A DNA stretch of 45,496 nucleotides from Ohessyouella blattaphilus (GTDB lineage: Bacteria; Bacillota; Clostridia; Lachnospirales; Lachnospiraceae): assembly GCF_024721265.1 (NCBI RefSeq), contig NZ_JAMXOC010000025.1, positions 1 to 45,496 on the forward strand. Direction: 5' to 3'. Under the pieces are notes generated by a model. It worked only from the letters and a program-made list of their open reading frames with translations, ran no database searches and had not been told where the DNA came from. The translations under genes and the position numbers were made by a program. Below are positions 8,733 through 17,540 of this stretch, in pieces. Positions within the stretch are counted from its first letter, which is position 1; the number at the start of each line of letters is the position of its first letter.

Positions 8733-11192
8733 ATGAAGAATCAAAAGATAAAGAGATTTTTAGCAAGTATGCTTCTTGGGGTAATAACTATGACGATGGT
8801 GCCACTATCTACGGTACAAATGGTTACGAAGGCCGCTGAAGAAGAGCAAGACCAGGGAGAACACGTAGAAGTTAAATATGAACGTACCGATTACGATTAT
8901 CTAAACATCGCTCTTGGCCGGATGGCGATGGATGATTTAGCCACAACGCCGGACTGGGAACAAGGTAAGGTGCTGGATATGCTTGGTAGCGTCGAGGATT
9001 CTGAGAAAGTAAGTACTACGATAGAAAATGTAAACGAATTAGGTGCAGCTGCTAATGAAGTGCTAAATGAGGGACAAGAGATCCTCGGTGATAGCTTAGA
9101 CGTGGTTACCCTTTTTGATTCAAGCCGAGAAGTTTCTTCTCAGTATTGGAATCGCCTAGAAAGTGCCGGTAGCGCTTCTGAAAAGCAAGCAATCCTCACT
9201 GAATACCGAGAGTCCGTAATTAACCTAACGAATAGTCCAATGGAACACAGCTTTATTTTTGCTGATAGATTAGTTAACGAAGACTTATTTGTAAAAGTCG
9301 ACCAGGTGATTGCCGCTTCAGGAAAAAGCGAAGAAGAACAAGGTCAGTTACAGTCGAATGTGCGGATCGCTTATATCGGTGAATTGACTCGGAGCTTTAC
9401 CTTAAGTAAACTAGCTTATCTCGATATGCTACAAACGGAAGGGGAGAATGAAGACGCTACGAATGGGCTAAACGCCATCGCTCAATACGCTCATCAACTG
9501 AGTAACTACGCATCGAATACTTGGCCAGAGAGCGAGCAGGGCTACATTAATCAAGAGCTCTTAAAGCTTGGTGAAGAAAGCGACGAAAAAACACCAGAAG
9601 AGCTAGCTGAGCTACAAGCGGTAGTAGATGCTAATTACGTAGAGGGTGGACTTGCCGGACTAGGCGAGACGACAGAAGGCGAAACCGTCGATTACGGCTT
9701 GTCTGATATAAAGTATGAGACCGTCGGACGTAGAGACGATAAGAAGAAAGAGGAAGAACGGAGGAAAGAAGAGGCCAGAAAGAAAGCCATTAATGAATAC
9801 GTAAAGGGTCTGGATTATGATGATAAAGCTGCCTTAGCAAGAAAAGGGGAGAGCATTGAGACTTATAAGAAAAAAGACGGTACGATGAAGGGTAGCGAAT
9901 GGGTAGTTTCTAAACGGGAGAAAAAGTCTATCAACCAACGCAACGCCGATGTGGCAGCCATCGCTATTAACACTTCCGATATTTATCCAGGAGCGATGTT
10001 CCAAGCCAACTCAAACCTTGTGGATGGCAAAGGTACGATGATTAGCGTATCTGAGCGCAATCCGATCAGCGTTCACATTAATCTACCAGGATTAAGTGCC
10101 GAGCAAAGTACTCGTGAAGTCAAGAATCCTAATGCCGCCACTATCAATGGTGCCATTAACTCTATCCTAGATGAGTTCTATAAGACGGGAAGAGATGTAC
10201 CAGCTAATATGTCAACTGAGAAGACGATGATTTACAGTAAGAAGCAACTAGAGGCTCACTTAGGACTCCAATACGAGGCCGTAAATAAGTTCAACCTAGA
10301 CTTCGATATGCTAGCAAAAGGCGAGAAAAAGGTAATGCTTGCTAATTTCCATCAGACTTATTATACCGCCCAGATCCTTATTGAGAATCAAGCGAACCCA
10401 GCCGATTATTTTGGTCAAAAAACCAATGCTGATGAATTAAAAGGTAAGATGGATGCCAAGAATCCACCAGTAATCGTGGGCTCTGTGGCTTATGGAAGAA
10501 GTATTGTGGTCAAGCTAGAGACCAGTAGCTCTGAGACCGAAGTTAAGCTAGCCTTTGAAGCAGCTATGAGTGGCAAATCCATTGATGCAAATTCCAAATA
10601 TGCGGAAATCCTCAAAAATACCAGCTTTAGCAGTTACGTATTTGGTGGTAGCGCCGGTGCTGCCGGACGTTACGCTACTCACGATAATTTAAAGGAAGTA
10701 CAAGAGCTAATCGTACGGGAGTCTAAATTTGGCAAAGACACACCAGCAGCACCTCTTGCTTATCAACCAATTTTTATTAAGGATAATCACAAAGGTGAGG
10801 TAACAGGAACGACAGAATACGTGGAAACCACCACAGAAGTATTTAAATCTTCGAAAATGGGGATTAGTAATGATGGTAAATATTATGCAGTTTACAGTGT
10901 TAGATACAAACCTATTATCGGTTACCGTGATGACGGCAGCGAAATCCTTGGCGAGGAAGTAGTAGTTATTAATAAAGTGCATGTAGGATCTGACTGGGAG
11001 AACTGGAACATGCCAGCGAATATCGGTGATGTGTACGTTGGCTTTGATATAAAAGCTGGTTCGACTTGGCCTTTTAGCAAGTGGCTTCACAAGGTGGGAA
11101 GATCGTATGCGGTGGTTACAAATGGTTATTCTCTTGATTCGAGTATTGTAATTAGGCTTGACGGTCAAAAAATTGTCCAAGAAGATTTGTAA
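8733..11192 (+). CDS. Large secreted protein of unknown function
   Basis: The 819-residue product has a signal peptide (basic MKNQKIKRFLAS, hydrophobic core, likely cleavage after VTKAA near residue 35) and no later membrane span, LPXTG motif or known repeat, so it is probably released or held by non-covalent contacts. Residues 40-330 look mainly alpha-helical and acidic. A highly charged Lys/Glu/Arg stretch lies at about 336-350, and the remainder is mixed alpha/beta. I recognise no catalytic motif. It begins 13 bases after the lipoprotein (GGAGG site) and ends the operon begun by the sensor kinase, with a strong terminator. It could be an envelope effector of that system, by context only. 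Confidence 0.85.
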   Translation: MKNQKIKRFLASMLLGVITMTMVPLSTVQMVTKAAEEEQDQGEHVEVKYERTDYDYLNIALGRMAMDDLATTPDWEQGKVLDMLGSVEDSEKVSTTIENVNELGAAANEVLNEGQEILGDSLDVVTLFDSSREVSSQYWNRLESAGSASEKQAILTEYRESVINLTNSPMEHSFIFADRLVNEDLFVKVDQVIAASGKSEEEQGQLQSNVRIAYIGELTRSFTLSKLAYLDMLQTEGENEDATNGLNAIAQYAHQLSNYASNTWPESEQGYINQELLKLGEESDEKTPEELAELQAVVDANYVEGGLAGLGETTEGETVDYGLSDIKYETVGRRDDKKKEEERRKEEARKKAINEYVKGLDYDDKAALARKGESIETYKKKDGTMKGSEWVVSKREKKSINQRNADVAAIAINTSDIYPGAMFQANSNLVDGKGTMISVSERNPISVHINLPGLSAEQSTREVKNPNAATINGAINSILDEFYKTGRDVPANMSTEKTMIYSKKQLEAHLGLQYEAVNKFNLDFDMLAKGEKKVMLANFHQTYYTAQILIENQANPADYFGQKTNADELKGKMDAKNPPVIVGSVAYGRSIVVKLETSSSETEVKLAFEAAMSGKSIDANSKYAEILKNTSFSSYVFGGSAGAAGRYATHDNLKEVQELIVRESKFGKDTPAAPLAYQPIFIKDNHKGEVTGTTEYVETTTEVFKSSKMGISNDGKYYAVYSVRYKPIIGYRDDGSEILGEEVVVINKVHVGSDWENWNMPANIGDVYVGFDIKAGSTWPFSKWLHKVGRSYAVVTNGYSLDSSIVIRLDGQKIVQEDL

Positions 11193-11203
11193 TCGGTAGA
11201 TAG

Positions 11204-11243
11204 CTTAAGGGTCCCCGTTAATGAGCGAGGACCCTTAAGTTTT
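11204..11243 (+). terminator. Intrinsic terminator of the kinase-to-secreted-protein operon
   Basis: CTTAAGGGTCC (11204-11214) pairs perfectly with GGACCCTTAAG (11229-11239) and is followed by TTTT. Confidence 0.9.
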
Positions 11244-11283
11244 GCGCTGATATTAAAAAAAGATTAAATTAGTGTAAAACTCC

Positions 11284-11311
11284 TTTACTAGTGAGATTAA
11301 AGTGCTATAAT
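11284..11311 (+). promoter_or_regulatory. Promoter of the nitrite/sulfite reductase gene
   Basis: TTTACT (11284-11289), 16 bases, then extended -10 TG-C-TATAAT (TATAAT 11306-11311), 22 bases before the start codon. The same AGTGCTATAATTA string recurs at the nth promoter. Confidence 0.65.
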
Positions 11312-11333
11312 TACGGCTGATGGAGGAGACGAT

Positions 11334-12908
11334 ATGTTTAGTATAGAGCAGTACAAGCAGGAATTATTAGCAGAGCTTCCCCGCTTTAGAGAACAGACCC
11401 AGAAGTTCGTAGACGGAGAGCTAACAAAGCTAGAGTATAAGAAGATATCCGGGGGGATGGGTGTCTATGCGATGCGCGACGGAAAGCACTTTATGTTACG
11501 CTTAAGGGTGCCTTCTGGGGTGATACGCCTGTCTCACTTGGAGCTAATCAAGGAAATGATTGCCGATAAGCCTGAAGCCTATCTGCATTTTACCACGCGG
11601 CAAGCGACCCAGGTTTATAACCTAAGTGTGGATCAGCTTTTAGAATTAATGGAAGTGGCGATTACTCACGACATTTATATTCGTGGTGGGGGCGGTAATT
11701 TCCCGAGAAATGTTTTGAACGATGCGCTATCAGGCTTTAGCGAGGATAGTGCTTTTGACGTAGCGCCCTATGCGATAGCGGCGGATCATCATTACTATGA
11801 AAGAATGCTGACCCTTAAGCTTCCCCGAAAATACAAGGTATCATTTTCTAGTTCGCCAGCCGGTCTTGGCCAGAGTACGATTCAGGAAGTGGGCTTTGTA
11901 GCTAAGGAAAAAGAAGGAGAACCATTCTTTGACGTTTATATTGGCGGCGGCCTAGGTCCCATTGGAAAGACAGCCTTTAAGGTAAAGGAAGATGTTCCAG
12001 CGAGCCAGTGTTTGTATTATATTGATGGGATGCTTAATTTATTTATTGATAAAGGGCATTATGACACTCCTGCAAGAGCGAGAATCCGTTATCTCGTAGA
12101 TGAATTTGGCGAGGAAGGTTTCGCTAAGCTTTTCATGTCCTATGTGGAAAAAGAGCTGGCAAAGGGTGGAAGAGATTTGTACCCAGATGCTATTATCCAC
12201 CGGGAAGGCGGCGAGAAAACCGATCTCCTTGATGAAAGAATCATTTGGCAAAAACAAGCCGGTCTTTACGGGGTGCGAATCCATCCAGAAGGTGGCGTGT
12301 TCGGGCATCAGGAATTAGACCAGATTATTCACTGTGTAAAGGGCTTAGCAAAGCCACAGCTCCGTCTGAGTCTAGAAGAGAGTCTCTATATTCTCGATGT
12401 TGACAAGGACGAATTGCCAGCGGTGCTAGCCCTAGCAGATAAGGTTAGTGTGAATAGTAAGATTGAAAGCACCATCGCCTGCATTGGCTCAACGATTTGC
12501 CAGGTGGGCTTAGAGGATGCCCAGCAGATGGCTAAGGAGATTAGTCGATACTTTAGAGAAAAGGGAGCCGATCCGGCGCTTATGAATGCGCTGCCGGTAA
12601 TCCGTATCTCTGGTTGCCGCAATTCTTGCGGGGGCCAACAAGTGGGCGGTATCGGCTTATACGGTATGCGCCAGAAGATTGAAGGTGAAGTTTTTAGCGC
12701 TTATTTCATGAGTATTGGTGGTAGCGTGGATACGAAAGAGACAAGATTCGGTGAGGATGTGGGTGTGTATTTAGCCAAGGAATTACCGATGGTACTATAT
12801 AAGCTTGCCCAGCTTGTGGTTTCGTCAGGCAAGTCATTTGCAGAATGCGTTAAGGGAGAAGCGGCGAAAGCAATCCTCGCCGAATATAACGCCCAGAAGT
12901 CACAATAA
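11334..12908 (+). CDS. Ferredoxin-type nitrite/sulfite reductase (siroheme, 4Fe-4S)
   Basis: The 524-residue protein has the two-fold NIR_SIR arrangement. Substrate-side Arg/Lys residues lie in RLRVPSG and THFTTRQATQVYNL-like segments, with a GGGGNFPRN loop. The four cluster/siroheme cysteines are CIGSTIC (C-X5-C) and GCRNSC (C-X3-C), followed by GGQQVGGIG. These enzymes carry out the six-electron reduction of nitrite to ammonia or sulfite to sulfide in the cytoplasm. The motifs do not tell which substrate is used, and no nitrate, sulfate or siroheme gene is nearby. It is a single-gene unit with its own promoter (GGAGGAG site) and a terminator at 12955-13003. Confidence 0.88.
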   Translation: MFSIEQYKQELLAELPRFREQTQKFVDGELTKLEYKKISGGMGVYAMRDGKHFMLRLRVPSGVIRLSHLELIKEMIADKPEAYLHFTTRQATQVYNLSVDQLLELMEVAITHDIYIRGGGGNFPRNVLNDALSGFSEDSAFDVAPYAIAADHHYYERMLTLKLPRKYKVSFSSSPAGLGQSTIQEVGFVAKEKEGEPFFDVYIGGGLGPIGKTAFKVKEDVPASQCLYYIDGMLNLFIDKGHYDTPARARIRYLVDEFGEEGFAKLFMSYVEKELAKGGRDLYPDAIIHREGGEKTDLLDERIIWQKQAGLYGVRIHPEGGVFGHQELDQIIHCVKGLAKPQLRLSLEESLYILDVDKDELPAVLALADKVSVNSKIESTIACIGSTICQVGLEDAQQMAKEISRYFREKGADPALMNALPVIRISGCRNSCGGQQVGGIGLYGMRQKIEGEVFSAYFMSIGGSVDTKETRFGEDVGVYLAKELPMVLYKLAQLVVSSGKSFAECVKGEAAKAILAEYNAQKSQ

Positions 12909-12954
12909 GTTACACAGTTAGTGTGTAACCGGGAGTTTTAAAAGATAGAGAAAG

Positions 12955-13003
12955 AACAGCCAGTCAGGAGAATCCGAGTAGGAGACCTTGGGTGGCTGTT
13001 TTT
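12955..13003 (+). terminator. Terminator after the nitrite/sulfite reductase gene
   Basis: AACAGCCA (12955-12962) pairs with TGGCTGTT (12993-13000), followed by a T-run, across a 30-base partly structured loop. An 8-bp hairpin without T-run precedes it at 12909-12929. Confidence 0.7.
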
Positions 13004-13013
13004 GCGGACTTCT

Positions 13014-13021
13014 GCTATAAT
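13014..13021 (+). promoter_or_regulatory. Extended -10 promoter of feoAB
   Basis: TG-C-TATAAT with TATAAT at 13016-13021 and no good -35. It follows the upstream terminator directly. I found no convincing Fur-box palindrome here. Confidence 0.55.
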
Positions 13022-13069
13022 GATAGCTGAGTATCAAAAAGCAAAGTACAATGAGAGAGGGTGATTTGG

Positions 13070-15436
13070 ATGACCTTAAAAGATTTGGAGATTGGCCAAA
13101 AGGCGATTATTAAAACTGTCGGTGGCAGCGGGGCGCTGCGCCAGCATTTTTTAGATATGGGTGTCATTCCCGGAATTGAAGTAGAGGTAGAAAAGTATGC
13201 GCCTATGGGAGATCCCATGGAGTTACAGCTACATGGCTATGCCCTTACCTTACGCCTAGCAGATGCGGAGCAAATTGAGGTGGAGTTAGCACTAGGCGAG
13301 GCGACAGTGACAGAGCCTCTTAGCAGGGAAGCGAAGCGGGAGGCGAAGATGACGATTCATCCTCGTATCGGTGAGAGTGAAGCCTTTCAAGTACGAGGCG
13401 AAAAAGAGCCACTGCCAGATAATGAGAAGCTGACGTTTGCCTTAGCAGGTAACCAGAACTGTGGGAAGACGACCCTTTTTAATCAACTAACGGGAGCCAA
13501 CCAGCATGTGGGTAACTTCCCAGGGGTAACGGTAGATCGCAAAACCGGCTCTATTAAGGGGTATCCTAATACCTTAGTTACCGACCTTCCCGGAATCTAT
13601 TCCCTCTCTCCTTACAGCAAGGAGGAAATCGTCTCTCGGGAGTTTATTATTTCGGAAAAACCAACCTGCATTATTAATATTGTGGATGCGACGAATATTG
13701 AGAGAAATCTCTTCCTAACGATGCAGTTGATGGAACTAGATGTGCCGATGGTGTTAGCCCTTAACATGATGGACGAGCTAACGGGCAATAAAGGGACAGT
13801 ATATATTAACGAGATGGAAACCCGCCTAGGAATTCCGGTGGTGCCGATTTCGGCAGTTAAAGGCGAGGGCATTCAGGAGCTAGTGACCCACGCTCTGCAC
13901 GTGGCGAAGTATCGGGAGCGTCCGGGGCGTTTGGACTTTTGCGATCAAAAAGACCACGGTGGTGCGGTTCACAGGGCTCTTCACGGGATTATGCCGCTCA
14001 TAGAAGACCATGCAGTTGCTGCGGGCATTCCTCTGCGTTTTGCCGCCACCAAGGTGGTGGAAGGGGATCAAATGGTCATTGGTCAACTGGCCCTTTCGGA
14101 GAACGAAGAAGAGATGCTTGAGCATATTGTGGTACAAATGGAGACGGAGCGGGGGCTGGACCGGCAAGCAGCCATTGCCGATATGCGCTTTACCTTTATC
14201 ACAGAATTAGTACGGGAAACGGTAGTTAAGCCAAAAGAAAGTAAAGAGCATGTCAGAAGCCGCCGGGTAGATAAGCTCCTAACTGGGAAGTATACGGCCA
14301 TTCCTATGTTTGTGCTAATCATGGCGACGATTTTCTTTTTAACCTTTAATGTAATCGGTGCGTTCTTACAAGGGCTATTAGAAGAGGGCATCGGTATTCT
14401 TACCGATGCGGTCGACGGCCTTCTTAGTACGTGGCACGTGAATGAGGTTCTCCATTCCCTATTGATTGACGGAATCTTTAATGGCGTGGGCACGGTGCTT
14501 AGCTTTATCCCGATTATCGTCACCTTGTTTTTCTTTTTATCTCTCTTAGAGGATACCGGATATATGGCCAGAGTGGCCTTTGTTATGGACAAACTTTTGC
14601 GAAAAATCGGTCTCTCAGGTCGAAGCGTGGTGCCCATGCTAATCGGGTTTGGATGTACGGTTCCAGGAGTGATGGCTTCAAGGACGTTGCCCTCCGAGCG
14701 AGATCGTAAGATGACAATCATTTTGACACCTTTTATGAGTTGTACAGCAAAGCTGCCGATTTACGGATTTTTTACGGCGGCATTTTTCCCTGGAAAGGGT
14801 GGACTGGTGATGGTTGGCCTTTATTTTACGGGGATTGTGGTCGCAGTACTAGTGGCACTTTTCTTTAAAAAAACCTTTTTTAAAGGGGACGCGGTTCCCT
14901 TTGTGATGGAGCTACCCAATTACCGCTTACCAGGGGTGAAAAATGTTGCCCAGCTTCTTTGGGAGAAGGCGAAGGACTTTTTGCAAAGAGCATTCACGGT
15001 TATTTTTATCGCTACGATTGTTATTTGGTTCTTGCAAACCTTTAACTTTAGAATGGATGTGGTGAGGGATTCACAGGATAGTATGTTAGCGCTAGTGGCT
15101 GGGGTTATTGCGCCGCTATTTACCCCTCTTGGTTTTGGCGACTGGCGGATTTCCACCTCGCTTATCGCTGGGTTTATGGCGAAGGAGAGCGTAGTCTCGA
15201 CCCTTTCTGTGCTCTTTGGTAGCGTCAAGAATCTGACGGAGTTACTTACTCCCCTTAGCGCCATGTCGCTCTTGGTGTTCTGCCTTCTCTATACACCTTG
15301 CGTGGCGGCGGTGGCCTCTATTAAGCGGGAATTAGGAAGTAAGTGGGCCGTAATCGTGGTGGTAGGTGAGTGCGCCATCGCGTGGGTATGCGCCTTCTTA
15401 GTGCGACTGATCGGTCTCGCTTTAGGTTTTGTGTAA
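13070..15436 (+). CDS. feoB: FeoA-FeoB fusion, ferrous iron transporter
   Basis: Starting at ATG 13070 (nine bases after GAGAGAGG; the in-frame GTG 13061 has no spacing) gives 788 residues. Residues 1-75 are a FeoA SH3-like domain (GQKAIIKTVGGSGALRQHFL, DMGVIPG). The G-protein domain follows: G1 GNQNCGKTT at about 127-135, G2 GNFPGVTVD, G3 DLPGIYSLSPYS, G4 LNMMDE. The membrane part has Gate motifs, including LIGFGCTVPGVMASRT and FMSCTAKLPIY, and PCVAAVASIKRE near the end. FeoB imports Fe2+ across the cytoplasmic membrane, and FeoA normally acts as a separate partner. A bidirectional terminator separates it from convergent katA. Iron import beside a heme catalase is a sensible pairing. Confidence 0.95.
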   Translation: MTLKDLEIGQKAIIKTVGGSGALRQHFLDMGVIPGIEVEVEKYAPMGDPMELQLHGYALTLRLADAEQIEVELALGEATVTEPLSREAKREAKMTIHPRIGESEAFQVRGEKEPLPDNEKLTFALAGNQNCGKTTLFNQLTGANQHVGNFPGVTVDRKTGSIKGYPNTLVTDLPGIYSLSPYSKEEIVSREFIISEKPTCIINIVDATNIERNLFLTMQLMELDVPMVLALNMMDELTGNKGTVYINEMETRLGIPVVPISAVKGEGIQELVTHALHVAKYRERPGRLDFCDQKDHGGAVHRALHGIMPLIEDHAVAAGIPLRFAATKVVEGDQMVIGQLALSENEEEMLEHIVVQMETERGLDRQAAIADMRFTFITELVRETVVKPKESKEHVRSRRVDKLLTGKYTAIPMFVLIMATIFFLTFNVIGAFLQGLLEEGIGILTDAVDGLLSTWHVNEVLHSLLIDGIFNGVGTVLSFIPIIVTLFFFLSLLEDTGYMARVAFVMDKLLRKIGLSGRSVVPMLIGFGCTVPGVMASRTLPSERDRKMTIILTPFMSCTAKLPIYGFFTAAFFPGKGGLVMVGLYFTGIVVAVLVALFFKKTFFKGDAVPFVMELPNYRLPGVKNVAQLLWEKAKDFLQRAFTVIFIATIVIWFLQTFNFRMDVVRDSQDSMLALVAGVIAPLFTPLGFGDWRISTSLIAGFMAKESVVSTLSVLFGSVKNLTELLTPLSAMSLLVFCLLYTPCVAAVASIKRELGSKWAVIVVVGECAIAWVCAFLVRLIGLALGFV

Positions 15437-15444
15437 AAGAAAAA

Positions 15445-15494
15445 AGCTCACGACTAACTTGGTATCGTAAAGTTAGTCGTGAGCTGATTTTTTT
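15445..15494. terminator. Bidirectional terminator between feoB and katA
   Basis: AGCTCACGACTAACTT (15445-15460) pairs perfectly with 15470-15485, flanked by an A-run before and a T-run after, so it can end both convergent transcripts. Confidence 0.93.
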
Positions 15495-15498
15495 GGCT

Positions 15499-17016
15499 TT
15501 ATCCAAGCATCGTCGCTTTCATTCGTTCATCGTGGGTCATCTGGGAAAGGCGAATGACTTCGTCTAAATCCACCTCAAGACCTGCGGCTAAGCGCGTGCC
15601 GTAATCGGTGTCGGCGAGGTAACAGTGAGCTGCGTGGCGCAGCTTAATATTCTCCGTAACCCCGTTCATATTGCGAACGGTGTTTTCGATTAGGAGATCC
15701 TTTTTATCAGGAGTCATCAGGCGATATAAGTCACCTGGCTGGTAAAAGCAATTATCGGTTAGATCATCCTTTGGCTCGTAAGCGTCCATATGACCGGTTA
15801 ACTCTAGTGGTGGCTCCTTATATTCCGGCTGCTCGGCCCACTGGTTATAGCTATTAGGCTGATAGTGGGTGGTGCCGCCGTAGTTGTCGTCTACGCGCAT
15901 TTGCCCATCCCGGTGATAAGAGTGGAAGGGGCACTTAGGTGCATTTACCGGAATCGAATGGTGATTGACTCCCAAACGGTAGCGCTGAGCGTCGCCGTAT
16001 GAAAAGAGACGACCCTGTAAAAGCTTATCGGGAGAAAGTCCAATTCCCGGAACGATATTGGCCGGGTTAAAAGCGGCTTGCTCCACTTCCGCAAAGTAGT
16101 TTTCTGGATTTCGGTTGAGCTCGAAGTAACCAACGGGAATAAGTGGAAACTCTTTTTTACTCCACACCTTGGAGATGTCGAAGGGATTTTCTTTATGGTT
16201 ATTGGCCTGTTCTTCGGTCATCACCTGAATGTAAAAGTCCCAAATGGGATACTCTTTCTTTTCGATGGATTCAAATAAATCTCGTTGATGGCTTTCTCTA
16301 TCCATCCCCACAAGTTTAGCCGCCTCCTCGTCGGAAAGGTTTTCAATTCCCTGACGGGTGCGCCAGTGGTATTTTACCCAAGTCCGCTTATTATCGGCGT
16401 TAATCATACTATATGTATGACTACCAAAGCCGTGCATGTGCCGATAGGAAATCGGGATACCGCGGTCCGACATGGTAATGGTTACTTGGTGAAGCGCCTC
16501 TGGGAGCATGCTCCAGAAGTCCCAGTTATTTTGGGGAGAGCGCATATTGGTTTTGGGATCTCTTTTTACTGCGTGATTAAGATCAGGGAAACGTAAAGGA
16601 TCTCTTAGGAAAAAGACAGGTGTGTTATTGCCCACTAAGTCCCAGTTACCTTCTTCTGTATAAAATTTCAGAGCAAACCCGCGAATGTCGCGCTCAGCGT
16701 CTGCCGCACCTCTTTCACCGGCAACGGTGGAAAAGCGGACGAACATGTCCGTCTTCTTACCGATTTCCGAAAACATGTTGGCTTTTGTGTATTTGGTGAT
16801 GTCCTCCGTTACCGTAAAGGTACCGAAAGCACCGGAGCCCTTGGCGTGCATTCGCCTTTCAGGAATAACCTCACGGTCAAAATGAGCTAGTTTTTCAATA
16901 AACCAAGGGTTTTGCATCGTCATTGGTCCCCGCTCACCAGCTGTGGTCGAGTTGGTGTTATCCACAACGGGGGCACCGTTTCTAGTAGTTAGTTTTTTGC
17001 TTTCTTCGTTTGCCAT
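15499..17016 (-). CDS. katA: Monofunctional heme catalase
   Basis: The 505-residue protein matches small-subunit (clade 3-like) catalases across its length. The catalytic His57 lies in [12 protein letters not shown], the active-site Asn in [14 protein letters not shown], and the heme-ligand Tyr in [14 protein letters not shown] near residue 340. Catalase converts hydrogen peroxide to water and oxygen in the cytoplasm. The start codon follows GGAGGTATTC on the minus strand. Upstream lie a plausible promoter and a 7-1-7 PerR-like palindrome, so peroxide- and metal-responsive repression is likely. Its presence in an organism that otherwise looks anaerobic suggests exposure to oxygen, as at mucosal or oral surfaces. 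Confidence 0.97.
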   Translation of the reverse strand: MANEESKKLTTRNGAPVVDNTNSTTAGERGPMTMQNPWFIEKLAHFDREVIPERRMHAKGSGAFGTFTVTEDITKYTKANMFSEIGKKTDMFVRFSTVAGERGAADAERDIRGFALKFYTEEGNWDLVGNNTPVFFLRDPLRFPDLNHAVKRDPKTNMRSPQNNWDFWSMLPEALHQVTITMSDRGIPISYRHMHGFGSHTYSMINADNKRTWVKYHWRTRQGIENLSDEEAAKLVGMDRESHQRDLFESIEKKEYPIWDFYIQVMTEEQANNHKENPFDISKVWSKKEFPLIPVGYFELNRNPENYFAEVEQAAFNPANIVPGIGLSPDKLLQGRLFSYGDAQRYRLGVNHHSIPVNAPKCPFHSYHRDGQMRVDDNYGGTTHYQPNSYNQWAEQPEYKEPPLELTGHMDAYEPKDDLTDNCFYQPGDLYRLMTPDKKDLLIENTVRNMNGVTENIKLRHAAHCYLADTDYGTRLAAGLEVDLDEVIRLSQMTHDERMKATMLG

Positions 17017-17069
17017 GAATACCTCCTAGTGTACGTAAATGGGTGCAATAGTCAATAAATGCTAACATA

Positions 17070-17099
17070 ATTACATCATAGAACACTGACAGAAGTCAA
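17070..17099 (-). promoter_or_regulatory. katA promoter
   Basis: On the minus strand TTGACT (17099-17094), 18 bases, TGTAAT (17075-17070). The -10 hexamer lies about 54 bases before the start codon. Confidence 0.5.
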
Positions 17100-17123
17100 A
17101 TTAAATAAAAGGTGTCTGACAGT

Positions 17124-17138
17124 TTATAAAGTTTATAA
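17124..17138. promoter_or_regulatory. PerR/Fur-type operator upstream of katA
   Basis: TTATAAA-G-TTTATAA is a perfect 7-1-7 inverted repeat. It differs from the Bacillus PerR box TTATAAT-N-ATTATAA by one base in each arm. It sits about 25 bases upstream of the katA -35 and 85 bases before the next rightward gene, so it could serve either direction. No perR gene is in the window. Confidence 0.6.
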
Positions 17139-17153
17139 TTATTTATGAAATTC

Positions 17154-17182
17154 TTGCCAAAAAAAGAATTTGGGAGTAAAGT
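17154..17182 (+). promoter_or_regulatory. Possible promoter of the FakA-C-like gene
   Basis: TTGCCA (17154-17159), 17 bases, TAAAGT (17177-17182), 40 bases before the start codon. Each hexamer has two mismatches, so it is moderate at best. Confidence 0.35.
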
Positions 17183-17222
17183 AAGAGGAAATTAAAATGA
17201 ACTGCAAATAGGAGGAAGAAAA

Positions 17223-17489
17223 ATGTCAGAAGAAAATCCCTTAGAATACCGATACGATACCCAGCTGTTGATTGAGGGGGAAGATTTGGACGAAGATGAG
17301 ATTGGTGAGTATTTCGAAGAGAACTTTAAAGGCGATTGCCTCTTAGCGGTGGGTGATGACGAATTAATTAAGATTCACTACCATACCAATGAACCTTGGG
17401 ATGTTCTGAAATACTGTGCAACCCTTGGCGAGATTTACGATATTGTGGTAGAAGATATGGTGCGCCAAGCGGCCGGCTTACAAGGTTAA
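17223..17489 (+). CDS. Stand-alone FakA C-terminal-like domain (dihydroxyacetone-kinase-related)
   Basis: The 88-residue protein resembles the segment after the DAK2 domain of fatty-acid kinase FakA and DhaK-like proteins. YDTQLLIEGEDLDEDEIGEY, GDCLLAVGDDELIKIHYHTN and PWDVLKYCATLGEIYDIVVE match the VVGDDDLIKVHVHTNNP pattern of that domain. It has no kinase or FakB-binding part of its own, so it may be an orphan regulatory module. It starts at ATG 17223 with a strong AGGAGGAAG site. It is monocistronic, ended by a near-perfect inverted-repeat terminator shared with convergent aroF. Biochemical role unknown. Confidence 0.7.
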   Translation: MSEENPLEYRYDTQLLIEGEDLDEDEIGEYFEENFKGDCLLAVGDDELIKIHYHTNEPWDVLKYCATLGEIYDIVVEDMVRQAAGLQG

Positions 17490-17493
17490 TGTC

Positions 17494-17536
17494 AATTGGG
17501 GAGGTCGTTTTTTTCAAAAAAACGACCTCCCCAATT
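17494..17536. terminator. Bidirectional terminator, 21-bp perfect inverted repeat
   Basis: The arms 17494-17514 and 17516-17536 are exact complements around a single C, and include seven T then seven A at the centre. The stem GGGGAGGTCG followed by TTTTTTT serves the rightward gene; the mirror image serves aroF. Confidence 0.92.
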
Positions 17537-17540
17537 ACAA

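Noticed and set aside
17131-17147. Second PerR box from TTATAATTATTTATG
   Set aside because: The right arm has four mismatches, unlike the perfect palindrome just before it.
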